Shown in pieces: positions 1-10,300 of a stretch of DNA of 24,055 bases. The notes beneath the pieces were generated by a model. That model saw only the letters and a program-made list of their open reading frames with translations. It was not told where the DNA came from and did not search any database. The stretch is from Dinochytrium kinnereticum (Eukaryota; Chytridiomycota; Chytridiomycetes; Chytridiales; Chytridiaceae). Position numbers and translations under genes: made by a program. The first letter of the stretch is position 1. Every line of letters starts with the position of its first letter. The stretch is taken from NCBI GenBank assembly GCA_027604005.1, contig JADGJT010000343.1, positions 1 through 24,055 of the forward strand, read 5' to 3'.

Positions 1-1452
1 AAGAAAAAAAAGAAAGACAAACAACATCAAGAGATGTCAAGGAAGACTCACTTGAGAATAAAATAAAACAAACAAAAAAAAACAAAAAAACGGGGGGGCA
101 AGACGTGGCCAGGATTTGTAGTGTAAAAGAAAGTAAAGAAGAGAAGAAAGAAGAAGAAGAAAAAAAAACCAAACCAAACCAAAAACCAAACACTAAAAAA
201 AAAAAAAGAAAAGAGAGATGGATGCGCAGTGGGCCTCTCTCAAAGAACCATCCTTTGACAAAAAAAGCAAAGGAAGGTGAAAAGAAGCAAGGAAGGAAAG
301 AAACAAGGAGTGTTAAAGAACGAACATTAACTCACCGAAGAAAAAATGAAAAGATAAAAAGAGAGAATGGGTGGAGAAAAAAAACAATAAAAAAAGATTC
401 ACCACTCCACCAAAAAGGGAAAAACCAACAAAAAAAAGAAAAGAAAAAAGAAAAAGAAGATATTTCCAAACATACACCAAACCAACCGCAACAAAGAAAA
501 ATCAAAAAAAAACAAAAACAAAACACATGCCACGCGGATCAAATCCCAATCAGTGGCAAAAAATGGATGTAAAAGAGCATCCCACAACCCCATCCAAAAA
601 AAGGAAAAAAGAAAAAAAAGGGGAGGGGGTCAGCAAACTAAACCAGAAACCAACCATGAATAAAAAAAAGGGGGAGGAGGGGGCGATGAAAAATAAATGG
701 GCAGAGCCAAACCCAAAAACAAAAGTCAGTCCAACGAAAAAAGATAAAAAAAAAAAAGAGGGGGGGGGGGGGGGATGTGCGGCACCACCCTCCACAACCA
801 CTTCCTCCTAAGGAGAGAATGCAAACCCAAAAGAGAAAAAATATCTGCAGAAACAATTGATTTGCAAGGAAAGAGGGTGGTGGTGTAGGTTATAAACAAG
901 AAAAGCAAAAAAATAAAAATAAAAAAGTAGCCTTCACTTGTCCAAAAGCACATAGGACCTAGGAAAAAGGAGAACGGTGGGCAGCATTCAACGAATGCAA
1001 GCTTCGCAAAAAGAAAAAAAAAAAAGGAAAAAACCAAAGGATGAACAAAAGAAAGCAGGGGCGCGGGGGAAGGGGGGTTATTTTTTCTCTTTCTCAAAAT
1101 AGAATAAAGTGTAAAAAATCACTGAAACGATGCAGGTTCGGCATCAGTAGGAAGGGGTAACTGGATCGTGCAAGAAAAATCAACAACAAAAAAGGCAACA
1201 GTAAACCAACCAAAAAAAAAAAGTTGACCATCCATTTAAGTAAAAACAGGAAAAAAAAAATGCTCGCTAAGGAGCGGGAACAGAGTTAGGATCTGTTAAC
1301 AAAAGAAAAGGATAGAGACTCGTGGATCTCCTCATCAAAGCAAAAACACCTCCATTGCAACGCCAAAAAGATAATGGAAACAAAAAGGAGTACAAGCACT
1401 ACCATCCTTACAAAGTCAACAGAAAAGAAGTTAAAGAGAAGCCAAAATTCTC
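1..1452. other. A-rich, T-poor strand without a credible gene; probable 3' flank of the KilA-N gene
   Basis: The plus strand consists of A runs mixed with G and C and is strikingly poor in T over about 1.3 kb, so the minus strand is pyrimidine-rich. The open frames here are Lys-rich by-products of A runs and show no domain or splice logic. The gene ending at 1453 is on the minus strand, and the introns and 3' flanks of the other genes here are also T-rich on the coding strand. I therefore read this as its 3' UTR and downstream spacer. There is a run of 15 G at 760-774 directly after a long A run. I see no tRNA, rRNA or transposon in it. Confidence 0.6.
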
Positions 1453-4400
1453 TCATCGTTCCAAAATCTCTTGAAGGACATCATACACCTCAAACTTTGC
1501 AGCAAGGAACTTTGCCCTTTCCAAAGGCACCCTACAAAAGAGAAAGAGAAAGAAAGAGAAAAAACCCCCGTCGTGTTAGCAACCAGGCAAAAAAAAAGGG
1601 AGAAGAAAGCAAGATCCAACATACCAAGTCCCCTGATACCGCCCATATCCCCCCTGAATCTTTTCATGAGTCCCACAATGAATCTCCTTCTCAAGAACCT
1701 TAGTTCTCTTGGCCTTATCCAAAAACCCCGCAACCTTCAAAAGATGCGTTGCATTGATCCATCCATCCGTACACCGTCTCATGATCGCGCTCCCATTCGC
1801 CGTCATCTCATAAACAGACACAGACGAATACGTCCTCTCAAACAGATGCTTGGAATCAGGCACCGGTCGAGAACTATTATGAGGAGGAACAGGCGGACCA
1901 GCAGGTGCAACCACCTCCGAGGAGGGCTCGTCCGTTCCCACTCCAGGAAACTCAAGATGCGCCGATGACGAGGAATTGAGTGTGGTCCGGGTGGAGTTCT
2001 TTTTCGAGGAGTTGGAAGAGGTCGAGGACGAGGTCGCAGAGTTCGAGCCGTTGGTCTTTCGCTTTCCACTTGATCCTGTGCGGCGAGATGCACCAGCCCC
2101 CACACCGCGAGGGGCAGCCGTGCCCGTAGGCCCGAGGTAGCTCGAGTACCCTTCAGCACCAAAGCCCTCCGAGTTGATCAGCGCATAGTCCTTGTAGGGG
2201 TGATGCCTCTGCGGAGAACGCAAGGAAAGGAAAAGAAGATGTCAGATCATCGAAGCGCGTCAAAGCTGAAACGCGAGAAAGACGCGCTGTCATGTGCAGG
2301 TGTGTCGCACAGGGGGGCTGATCCAGCTGCTTGCTTTCCCACGCATTCGACCAATCAGAGGCGTGTGCAGCCTCACGGGCCGCCCAATCGTTTTGCCAGC
2401 AGTCCCAGCCAATGAAACCATTCCAACCAAGCCACGTGTCCGAGGGGCAATTCCAAATGGAAATAATAAATTGAACTGCAATTGCTGGCTGAACATCCCT
2501 CCCTCCCAACCTTCTCTGTTGCAATCACTGGAAGAGATTGCCACCCACCCACCCACTCAATGGGATTGCCATTACCCACCGTACCAAGCGAAAAGAAAGA
2601 AAAAAAAGAAAAAGAAAAGAAAAAAGAATGAAAGAATGAAATACTAAAAAAAAAAACAACGGCTCTGACTAAAAACTAAAAGAGTATAATAAATGTGCAG
2701 CTATACCTTTGAGACAGAACCACGTCGACCACCAGCAGCTCCCTCCTTCGTCCCATCCGCCTGAGAAGGCGATGAGGAAGAAAACTTCCAGGCGCCCGCC
2801 GTCGTGCTAATCACTTTTGGCCTCACATTGCAATTCCGTGAGTAGGTGATGGGCGGGTAATGTCCAGCCGCTCCGCTTCCAGAGCCACCCGTCCCATCCC
2901 CATCCGTCGCATCTCCATCATCGTCACTCCCTTCCTCAACCTCCGAGTACTCAATGACCTCATCTAGGGGAAGTATGGGATCCGGAGGAGGAGACACCTG
3001 CACACACCGTATGGGTGCCAGGGGGGTCACGTCCAGAGTGGTGAGAGGATTCGACGGGTCCGTTGGAGAGATGGGTGAGTAGGTACCGCCAGAAGAGGAG
3101 CCAGGGCCAAGAGGGTACTGGCGGGTATGAATGGTTGGTGAAACCCCGGCGGCGGGAAAGGTAGACACCGTCATGGCCGACCCAGTGAGAACTTGAAGCC
3201 GTGGATGCGTTGACGAATTTAATGCTGATAAGGGCGACGATGAAGGTAGGCTTGAGAAGGGTTGGAGGGTGCGTTCCGAGATCAGGGTATGCGACGTTGA
3301 AGCCCTTCGTCGGGATGATGAATTCGGGGAAGAAAGCAAAGTGGTCGGAAGGTACGACGACATCGATCCCGTCCTTGCCCGCTTGCGCTGGTCTGACCCA
3401 TCCAATGCATCATCTTTGGCCAAGTTACCTGAAAAGAGGGTTGAAGAAAAGAGCGAGGAGGCTCCCAACTCGGACTTGACGTCAACGGGTGAACCATCCA
3501 CATCCATCCTCTTGCTCTTCTCAACAAGCCTCATTGCAGCCTCTCCATTTTGCAGAAAGGACGATAGCCTATCCCGTGCCGCCCTACGCGCCTCATCCTC
3601 CTCATCATCATCAAGGTCAAGGTCGTCATCGTCGTCATCATCATCGTCATCCTCAAGAACCGTGGCTGGCGCTGATTTGAGCAGCATGCTGACGCCACTT
3701 TGGATGTCTTTTCTCAGTGGTGTTGGAGAAGGCATCATTGACGAATTTGAAGACGTCACAGCTGATCGCTTCCTTGCACCTCCCTTATGAAAGGTGATAG
3801 GGCTGGCTCCTTGCTGTTCGTCATCCTCGTCCTCGTCGTATGTAACAATCTGGACAGTGACAGAATCGGTTGCAGACTGTGGAAACATCATGACATGATC
3901 CGACGGTACAGTCGTCGTCGAAAGGGTGGTGGCGGTTACTGGCCCCAGGGCCATCGACTGCAGCTGAAGGAGCTCATGCAAGGAATCTCCAGGAACCACT
4001 GAGACAGCATCCCCACCAACGAGTGACGAAGGTCCCATGCCGATGCCAGAAAAATCCAAAGCAGCCATTGGAGCCTGCTCAGAAACCCCCATGGGGCCAG
4101 GTGCAGAAAAAGCGACCATCATGCCAGCTGGGTCCATCGAGCTGCCAAACATTTCCGAAATGCCTGCAGCAGGGTCAAGGCCAAGACCCAAGGCGACAGA
4201 AGAGGAACCCTGTGCTGCAGACTCTGACGTCGACGAGGGAAGAGAACTGAGGTCCAGCTTCAAATTCTCATTCTCCCAGGCAAACGCGGGGTCCACGCCA
4301 TCACCAAGGTCCATCATCGTCTCATCCTCCACAGCTCCACTCAGAGCGTTCGTCAGCGTCAACGGAGTGCAGGATTGTGGGAGGGAAAAATTCGAAGGAG

Positions 4401-4845
4401 GGGGGGAGGGAGGAGATGCCGTTGACGAGAGGGGCGGGGTTGGAAGTGAATTTGCAAACAGATGGCTCATTGCAGACGAGGTGAAGGATTTAGAAAATCC
4501 ATCACCGGTCAGGGAGAGGGCATCCAGCACAAAGGGGGAGGAAGAGACGGCCGATGCTGGGGGTGAGCCGGCTGTGGTCGCCGAGGAGGCCGAGGACGAG
4601 TATGACATGGACGGAGGTATGGACCCTTCCGAGCTTGCGCACGAAGAGGAGGGAGAGGCAATGTCGATGGCCGGCGGCCAGCAGGATCCGGGGTCCTCTG
4701 CGTCATCATCTCGTTGAGGGCGCATTTCAAGATGGGATCCTCCGATGATGGTGGTACCAGCCGCCAAAGAAGAGCTTTGGGGGACCCCGCAGGGCCCGTC
4801 GGCATCAAAGATGGAATCATCCATCAAGTCCTCGAAGGTGAACAT
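1453..4845 (-). CDS. KilA-N/APSES-domain transcription regulator, acidic Ser-rich N-terminus (probable three-exon gene)
   Basis: Predicted sequence-specific DNA-binding regulator in the nucleus. Exons on the minus strand: 4845-2707, 2208-1625 and 1531-1453, giving 933 residues. The start is the first ATG in the open frame, with A at -3. Residues 1-713 are Ser/Pro-rich and acidic, with ten consecutive Asp followed by a charged helix near residues 400-440, and basic clusters (ARKRS, QRKRARTG) that could be nuclear signals. Residues about 836-933 are a KilA-N/APSES domain closest in pattern to Mbp1/Swi4: YSSVSVYEM, GWINATHLLKVAGF, AKRTKVLEKEI and THEKIQGGYGRYQGTW, then VPLERAKFLAAKFEVYDVLQ. The last intron splits the Trp codon of GTW, uses donor GTATGT and branch GCTAAC, and restores the domain exactly. 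The protein stops directly after the domain, with no ankyrin repeats. The join of exon 1 to exon 2 is inferred: both ends are phase 0, and branch CTGAC, a pyrimidine tract and CAG precede exon 2. KilA-N identity is firm; single-gene status about 0.65. Confidence 0.8.
2209..2706 (-). other. Putative 498-nt intron of the KilA-N gene, containing CCAAT and E-box motifs
   Basis: The donor is AAG|GTATAG at 2706 and the acceptor CCGCAG ends at 2209, with CTGAC and a T/C tract just before it. Without splicing, the upstream frame stops at 2703-2701. It is much longer than most introns here. It holds three CCAAT pentamers on the plus strand (about 2351, 2384 and 2409) and one CACGTG (about 2433), so it looks partly like a promoter. 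An alternative is two genes: one ending at 2701, and a short KilA-N gene whose first exon lies in here. A frame starting at the ATG near 2422 or 2346 could supply it through a weak GTGCGA donor. Confidence 0.5.
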
Positions 4846-5234
4846 ATTCTCCAGAGCGTATTGCGTCCCTTTGATGCAGAGGAAAAGGCTATGAGGTGTA
4901 GGTTGGGGAGAGAGAGTGAGTGATGGCTGGATGGATGGATGGATGGATGGATGGTGAGCAATATAATAATGTATCGTTCTTGCCAAGCCGCGTGATGGGA
5001 GAGTGTTGCTGGTTGAGGCGGCTGGATGGCAGAGGGATGGAATTGAGAGAGTGTGTGAGCAGCAAGGCAAGGCAAGGACGGAGGGAGGGAGGGAGGGAGG
5101 GAGGGAGTAAAGCGGGTTGGGTATTGAGGTGAGGGTGTGAGGGCGTAGGCAGGTGGTTGGTTGGTTGAAAGGCTGTATAGCAGCCAGCAGTTGAGTGGTA
5201 TAATAAATAATATTTTATTTTAATTTATTATTCT

Positions 5235-5270
<36 letters not shown>

Positions 5271-5590
5271 TAATATTAATTAATTAATTAATTAATTTAT
5301 TTATTAGGCAGGTTGGAGAGGAGGGCAACCAAGAAGGTTGTTGTTGTTCTTTCTTTCCTTCAATAATAATAATAATTAATTAATAAATAATTATTATTAT
5401 TATTGAGAGTCAATTAATTCCTGTTCAGCAGCCGCAGTGACAATCTCTGGCAATAGGCTGGCTCACTTTGATTGGTTGGTTGATTGCAAATTAATATTTT
5501 AATTTATTATTTATTATTATTATTATTATGTATTATTATTATTATTAATTAAAATAATAAATATCATATGTATGTATGTACTACAACATA
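4846..5590. repeat. Promoter-side spacer dominated by simple repeats
   Basis: This is the upstream flank of the minus-strand KilA-N gene. In order it holds (GGAT)n at about 4925-4954, (GGGA)n at about 5080-5107, a GGTTGGTTGGTT tract near 5155-5166, (AAT)n at about 5236-5268, (TAAT)n at about 5273-5307, further AAT/TTA blocks at 5361-5405 and 5490-5565, and TATG repeats near 5570-5580. The minus frame stays open from 5070 to the ATG at 4845 but has no upstream ATG, so I did not extend the protein. No other gene is visible. Confidence 0.75.
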
Positions 5591-5614
5591 TCACTTATAT
5601 GTCCTGCTCTGAGA

Positions 5615-5977
5615 TGTTATTATTGATAATGACCACTGACTGGATTGCATTGCTGGGTTGAGTCGGACTCTCTCCGCACCCGGCGGCTGTGAGGGTCTGC
5701 ATTCTTGCAAACCCTCATCAGACGCGCATTGCGCCAGAGATATCGTTAGAATAAAGATGAAAATTCTTGCTTGAATATTCTTACTCTGGTTTTCTTTCCC
5801 AGCGAGGGCAGGATACAGACGTCGGGACCACCTCCTTTGCATTGCCAGGACCAACAGTTGCGACCTGAATTGGATCGTCAAACCCATCGACGCAACATTG
5901 ATGAGCGTGTTGCTCCCATCACCGGCGTCAAATCTTGTTCAATCTTTTTTCTTAACTAAAAAATAAATTGCATAACA
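5615..5977 (+). mobile_element. Possible LTR (solo or from a decayed retroelement)
   Basis: The segment starts TGTTAT and ends ATAACA, a perfect 6-bp terminal inverted repeat of the TG...CA type typical of LTRs. It has an internal AATAAA near 5750. It is followed by TTTGGGGACAGAGTG, whose TGG start and position resemble a retroelement primer-binding site. No 5-bp target-site duplication flanks it (TGAGA before, TTTGG after), and I found no second LTR or any gag/pol frame downstream. It is therefore either one end of a decayed element or a chance match. The orientation is assumed from the PBS-like side. Confidence 0.35.
5690..5734. repeat. Two adjacent hairpin-forming inverted repeats
   Basis: At 5690-5717 the arms TGAGGGT and ACCCTCA enclose TGCA-TTCT-TGCA, forming one long stem with a single C/A mismatch and a four-base loop. 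At 5724-5734 there is GCGCA-T-TGCGC. Both lie inside the possible LTR. They are seen directly; their role is unknown. Confidence 0.6.
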
Positions 5978-7231
5978 TTTGGGGACAGAGTGAAGAGCCT
6001 TCACAGTCTAACACTTTGGTGAAAAACAGTCGTTTGTAGCATCGACGTGACATGCGTTTCTTTGAGGGAAAGAATCGAGCACAAGAAAATTGTCATACGC
6101 GTCATTTGACTGAGGGGCACTTGATGAAAGTCACTTCTCCATCATTAACACCCTGAACAGCGTCTTAGTTGAAAGAAATTGTGCAAAAAACATTTACTAA
6201 GCAAGGATCTTAACAATAAAGTGATTCTGTCTCTCTATCAACTGTCCGGAATCGCCAGGTACAGAGGTCATTTGAAACTTGTACCTTGGATCAACACCAG
6301 ATTGTAGACGCAGAAACACACCACCCATGATAGAGCTTTTTGGATGGAGCTCAAGACCAACTACATATCGAGGCCATTTGCCAACCACTCAATCTCCAAG
6401 GGAGGGTTTATGTTGGTTGCAAGCAGCAGGCCATAGGATGTTGGGCCAGATCAGGGTGCTGCACAGGACAATCTGCAGGCCCGGGTTATAGCATATATGA
6501 AAAATGCAAGTCCAAATCTGCTAACACCTATACGTCTGTCTAGCGGGTAGGCCAGGTTTGTTGTTGAATAGATTGTCATCAATTCAACATAGCGGTGTCC
6601 AGGAACTTCATTCGGGTCAGCGATGATAATAATAAGAAGAGCCCGCCGAAAGCATTCATCTAAATGTAATTCTAATCAAATACTGAAAGCTTAATATTTG
6701 ATGATGGACTGTTAGCGCAGTGGACGACGGCAGGGCTAGGCGTTTTCCCTTTATCGTGCGTTACTTTTTTTTGGAAAGTCACCAAATGACTGACAATCCC
6801 TGAAACAAGTCACAAAAATTCATTGTCCTAGCATCCACAAGTAAGCAGGAAAACTATCAACAAAACATCGCAGCTGCTGAGACGGCAGTTTGCTGGAGTC
6901 TTACTACTGCTTAAGAGGGAATCGGATAACCAACTTTCTATTACACCTTATGCATAATAAGCATTTACCATCACGATCTGGCTGACTGAGGGCAACGGAC
7001 GGCACAAGGTGTGCGAGCATCAAGGCGACATCAATCATTGTTGTCTTCCGGGGCTGTATCGGCCTTTTGCATCCTCGGAGTCAAAAGTGGATAAGAACGA
7101 CATTTCAACTCTTGCCCCCTTTTTCTCCCTACACATTGGAGAGTGAAAAGACAACAACCCACACGAGGGGCGGGCCATCAAGGCTTTGCGATAAAGCAAC
7201 TAAGAACGCTCTGATAAATCTGCTTGTCAGA
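5978..7231. other. Intergenic region without a recognised gene
   Basis: About 1.25 kb of mixed composition with no frame over about 70 codons and no domain I recognise. Short minus-strand frames at 6197-6388 and the adjoining 6390-6470 read like ordinary protein in pieces broken by stops, so they could be remains of a decayed gene or element. A TAGCGCAGTGGA string near 6713 matches a tRNA A box but has no B box. Confidence 0.5.
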
Positions 7232-7239
7232 TATATAGA
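7232..7239 (+). promoter_or_regulatory. Candidate TATA box of the diacylglycerol lipase gene
   Basis: TATATAGA lies about 95 bp before the ATG at 7334, a sensible distance once a short 5' UTR is allowed. A GGGGCGGGCC box lies upstream near 7166. This is motif evidence only. Confidence 0.4.
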
Positions 7240-7333
7240 GAAATATCCCCCCACGCCTTTTGTATTGCTTAATTAGATACGGATTCGACTTCACTATACC
7301 ACTCTGCGAGGGCGGGATCATCAACTTTTCTTG

Positions 7334-10300
7334 ATGGGGAAGCTGGTACTTTTTAATCGCCGCATCAATATCTCTTCTGATGATCTTTATGTGCCGGGGT
7401 TCTGTGAGTGCTTTGTCGTATTTAAAAAAGACATTGTTTGGTTCGCGTCTCCCATGGCCAACTAACTGTCTCCTCTCCCATAAAAACGAAACGCCCATAT
7501 CTCCTCGGGATCCTTGTCTTCGTTCATATTAAATGCGGGGGAAAAAAAGACGGGCTGGTCCTGCATACAATCTGGTTAGTTGCCTGGTTAAAGTTCCCTG
7601 ATTAAAGAAGTACAGGTTCGCATCCATCACCACTGTTTATATTACGATATGGGATGACTGCACTGTTCATCGAATCGTTAAGAACTATGCATTGACCCTA
7701 ATGGCCCTTCAGGCTGTTCAGCTTCCAGTGGATTTTGCTATTATGGTTCTCTCTATGACAGGAACTGTTTCTAATAAGGGACCTAGGAGGTACATCACGT
7801 AAGCCTCGACGCTCTTCTATTCTTCTTTCATTCTAATAGCATTATCCCTTTTTCACAAGTGTTTTTATCTACATTTCGTTTGCAGTCCTGCTTTTGGAAC
7901 TGGTAAGGTTTTTTTTTTTGAAGTGTTTAAGCACCCCCACCATTTTATAGCGAGGTAGTAGCAAGATTATGTCCTAATAACTTATCTTTACATAGGTCAC
8001 TCAATGTTACGGAATCTACCTGATCAACTTCCCCCTCGTAAAACCCGATGAATCCCTCTGTCGCTCCATAATTCCCAATACAAACATTCGCCTGGTGCAA
8101 ATGGTGGCGGCATGGGGATTCACAGCCCTCATTCTCTACTTCTTTATCGCCTTCTGGTTCTTCCTAAGCTCAAGAGGACGCGCCAAAAAGTCTATCGAGT
8201 CCACCATCAAAGCATGTCAACGGTGGCTCGAGTTTTTATGTTTCAGGAAAAAGTCACCCTTCTCCGAATCCAAAGACGTGTTGAAGGACATTGCGAGGGA
8301 GATTGGTCTTCTGTTTCATGATTTCGACTGGGCTCCTTCGGATATCGTGCTGGGACTGATTCTGATCAAGAGGGAGCAGAAACGGTTGAACGAGGTGCTT
8401 CAGGCCAGGAGAATCCTGGTGGACAGGGAAAAGATTCGAGCGGCTGCTGCTGGAAGGTTGCCGTTTGTTGTTAGCCCCGCTTCTGGATCTTTTTTCCCTG
8501 CATCCCCCTTCTCAGCAGGGTCCCCGACCTCCCCTGATTCCATCTCATCCTCCACATCCATTCCACGTAACGTTCACCGATTCCATCATTACCTCGGTCA
8601 AACCATGCACCCGTCACCCTCACTCCAAAAACCGTCGTTTCATCACATCCAAACCGACACTTCTGTCGTTCCATCCGCTACTGACTCACATCAAACAGCC
8701 ACACCCGAGATCGCTGTGTCTCCGCCTACCATGCCGTTACCTCTTCCCTCTTCCACGCACGGTGATGATGCCAACCCGCCTTTCATAACTGTGAGAGCGG
8801 CGCTTCAGCCGACCCGGAAATCAGCGGGATTGCATGATCGTGATGGGGGGATGCACAGTTTGGGGAGGACGCTGCTGACACCTGTGAAGGAGGTGGCGTC
8901 TTCCCGATCGATTTCGGCGATGGGATCATGTGCTTCTCAGACTGGCTCTAGAGATGGATTGGACAAGGTTGCCACTGGATTGACGCGGGAAGGAGGGAAG
9001 AGTGATGAGAGTGGTCACATGGCAGCTGAAATCGTCCCAGGGGACAAGGCTTTGACATCTGAGATATCTTCTGCTGTTGCAGAGTCGGTGATGCCTGCTA
9101 ATGCGGAAACCTCTATTATTGCTGGGAATTCCGAGTGTGCATCCTCAGATGGTGTTGAAAAATCTGGAGATAAGGAAACAGGAGACGTTCCCAAAGACGA
9201 TGAGTTGCGAGTGCCCACGCCAAGTCCATCCGAAACCGCCGAGAACCCCACTTGTGATGATAGATCGAACGTACAAGATCATGTAGCCCCTGCGATATCA
9301 TTCAAGGATGGTCTGAGTGTGACCGACGTCCAAATCTCCGATGTCTCTGACCCAGAGAACGGAGAGCCAAAGGTCCTTCAAATCCTCAACGAACGTCTTG
9401 GTCTCAAAATGAGTGCATCGCCTGTCCCCTCTATCGAAGAATTCAGCGATGCAAATCATCATGCAATCGGCAAAATAGAAGCGGCAGGAGGTCATCAAGC
9501 CTTTAAAGGGTCCGTGTCATTCAAAATCAATGATTCCCCTGTCTCGATCTCACCCTTACGAAATATCAGCGGACCAAGGGAAGATAACCCTCCCATCCAT
9601 TCGGGCGGAAGAGACTCCCTCAAAGCCTCCTCACTCCCCCGTACCCCCTCTACCCCGAATCATGGCGAATTTCTCGTAGCCTCCTCCCCTCTTTCTCGAC
9701 CAAGATCCTCTGTCCCCACACCATCCTCCCGTAGATCGTTTCCACAATATGGAGGAAGGGGAAGCATAATGGGACTTCCAATGCTGCCGGGCTCTGCCAC
9801 ACCTTCTCCAACGATGACGACGGGGGGTGGTCGGCCATCGTGGAGCCGAACTCCTACATCGATGCTTACAACAGGATCAGGAAAGTCACCGTCAAAATTC
9901 TCGCCGTGGGTGTCCCGAAAGGCTAGGAGAGCTCATCATCGATCTGCAAGATCTTTTGATAGGCTTAAAATGACGGGGAACGTGACTGGAAGCATTCTAA
10001 GAGAAGACGTGGACGACATTCTTCATTATGCCAGATTCGCGGAAGTCGTTTACGCTCCAGATGAGGTCAATTCCCTCTTTGATGTTTCCGGTCGACTTCT
10101 CAGGCATAACCCGACCAATCAACTTTTCCTTTCGCCCTATTTCATTGTATACGACCCAGAGACCGATGCTATCATTATCGCGATTCGTGGAACCTTCTCG
10201 GTCGCGGATGTGCTCGTGGATTTGAAGTTTGATTTGGCCGAGTTTGAGATTCCTGAGCTTGATGGTGAGGAAGGAGGTGCTAAAGGGGTGCATTGGGCTC

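Noticed and set aside
105..811. Overlapping Lys-rich and Phe-rich open frames
   Set aside because: They arise from A-rich/T-poor composition; no domain, no codon structure, and all frames are open at once.
1576..2208. Recent phage or viral origin of the KilA-N domain
   Set aside because: KilA-N is also found in phages, but this copy has the fungal APSES signature (GWINATHLLK, KIQGGYGRYQGTW) and an intron inside the domain.
7533..7574. Alternative start ATG for the lipase at 7533
   Set aside because: It gives a Lys/Arg-rich peptide out of phase with exon 3; the ATG at 7334 restores the conserved DAGL N-terminus with all phases matching.
7616..7626. tRNA B box (GGTTCGCATCC)
   Set aside because: It falls in lipase exon 3 (splice CAG|GTTCGC), has no A box at the right distance and no cloverleaf.
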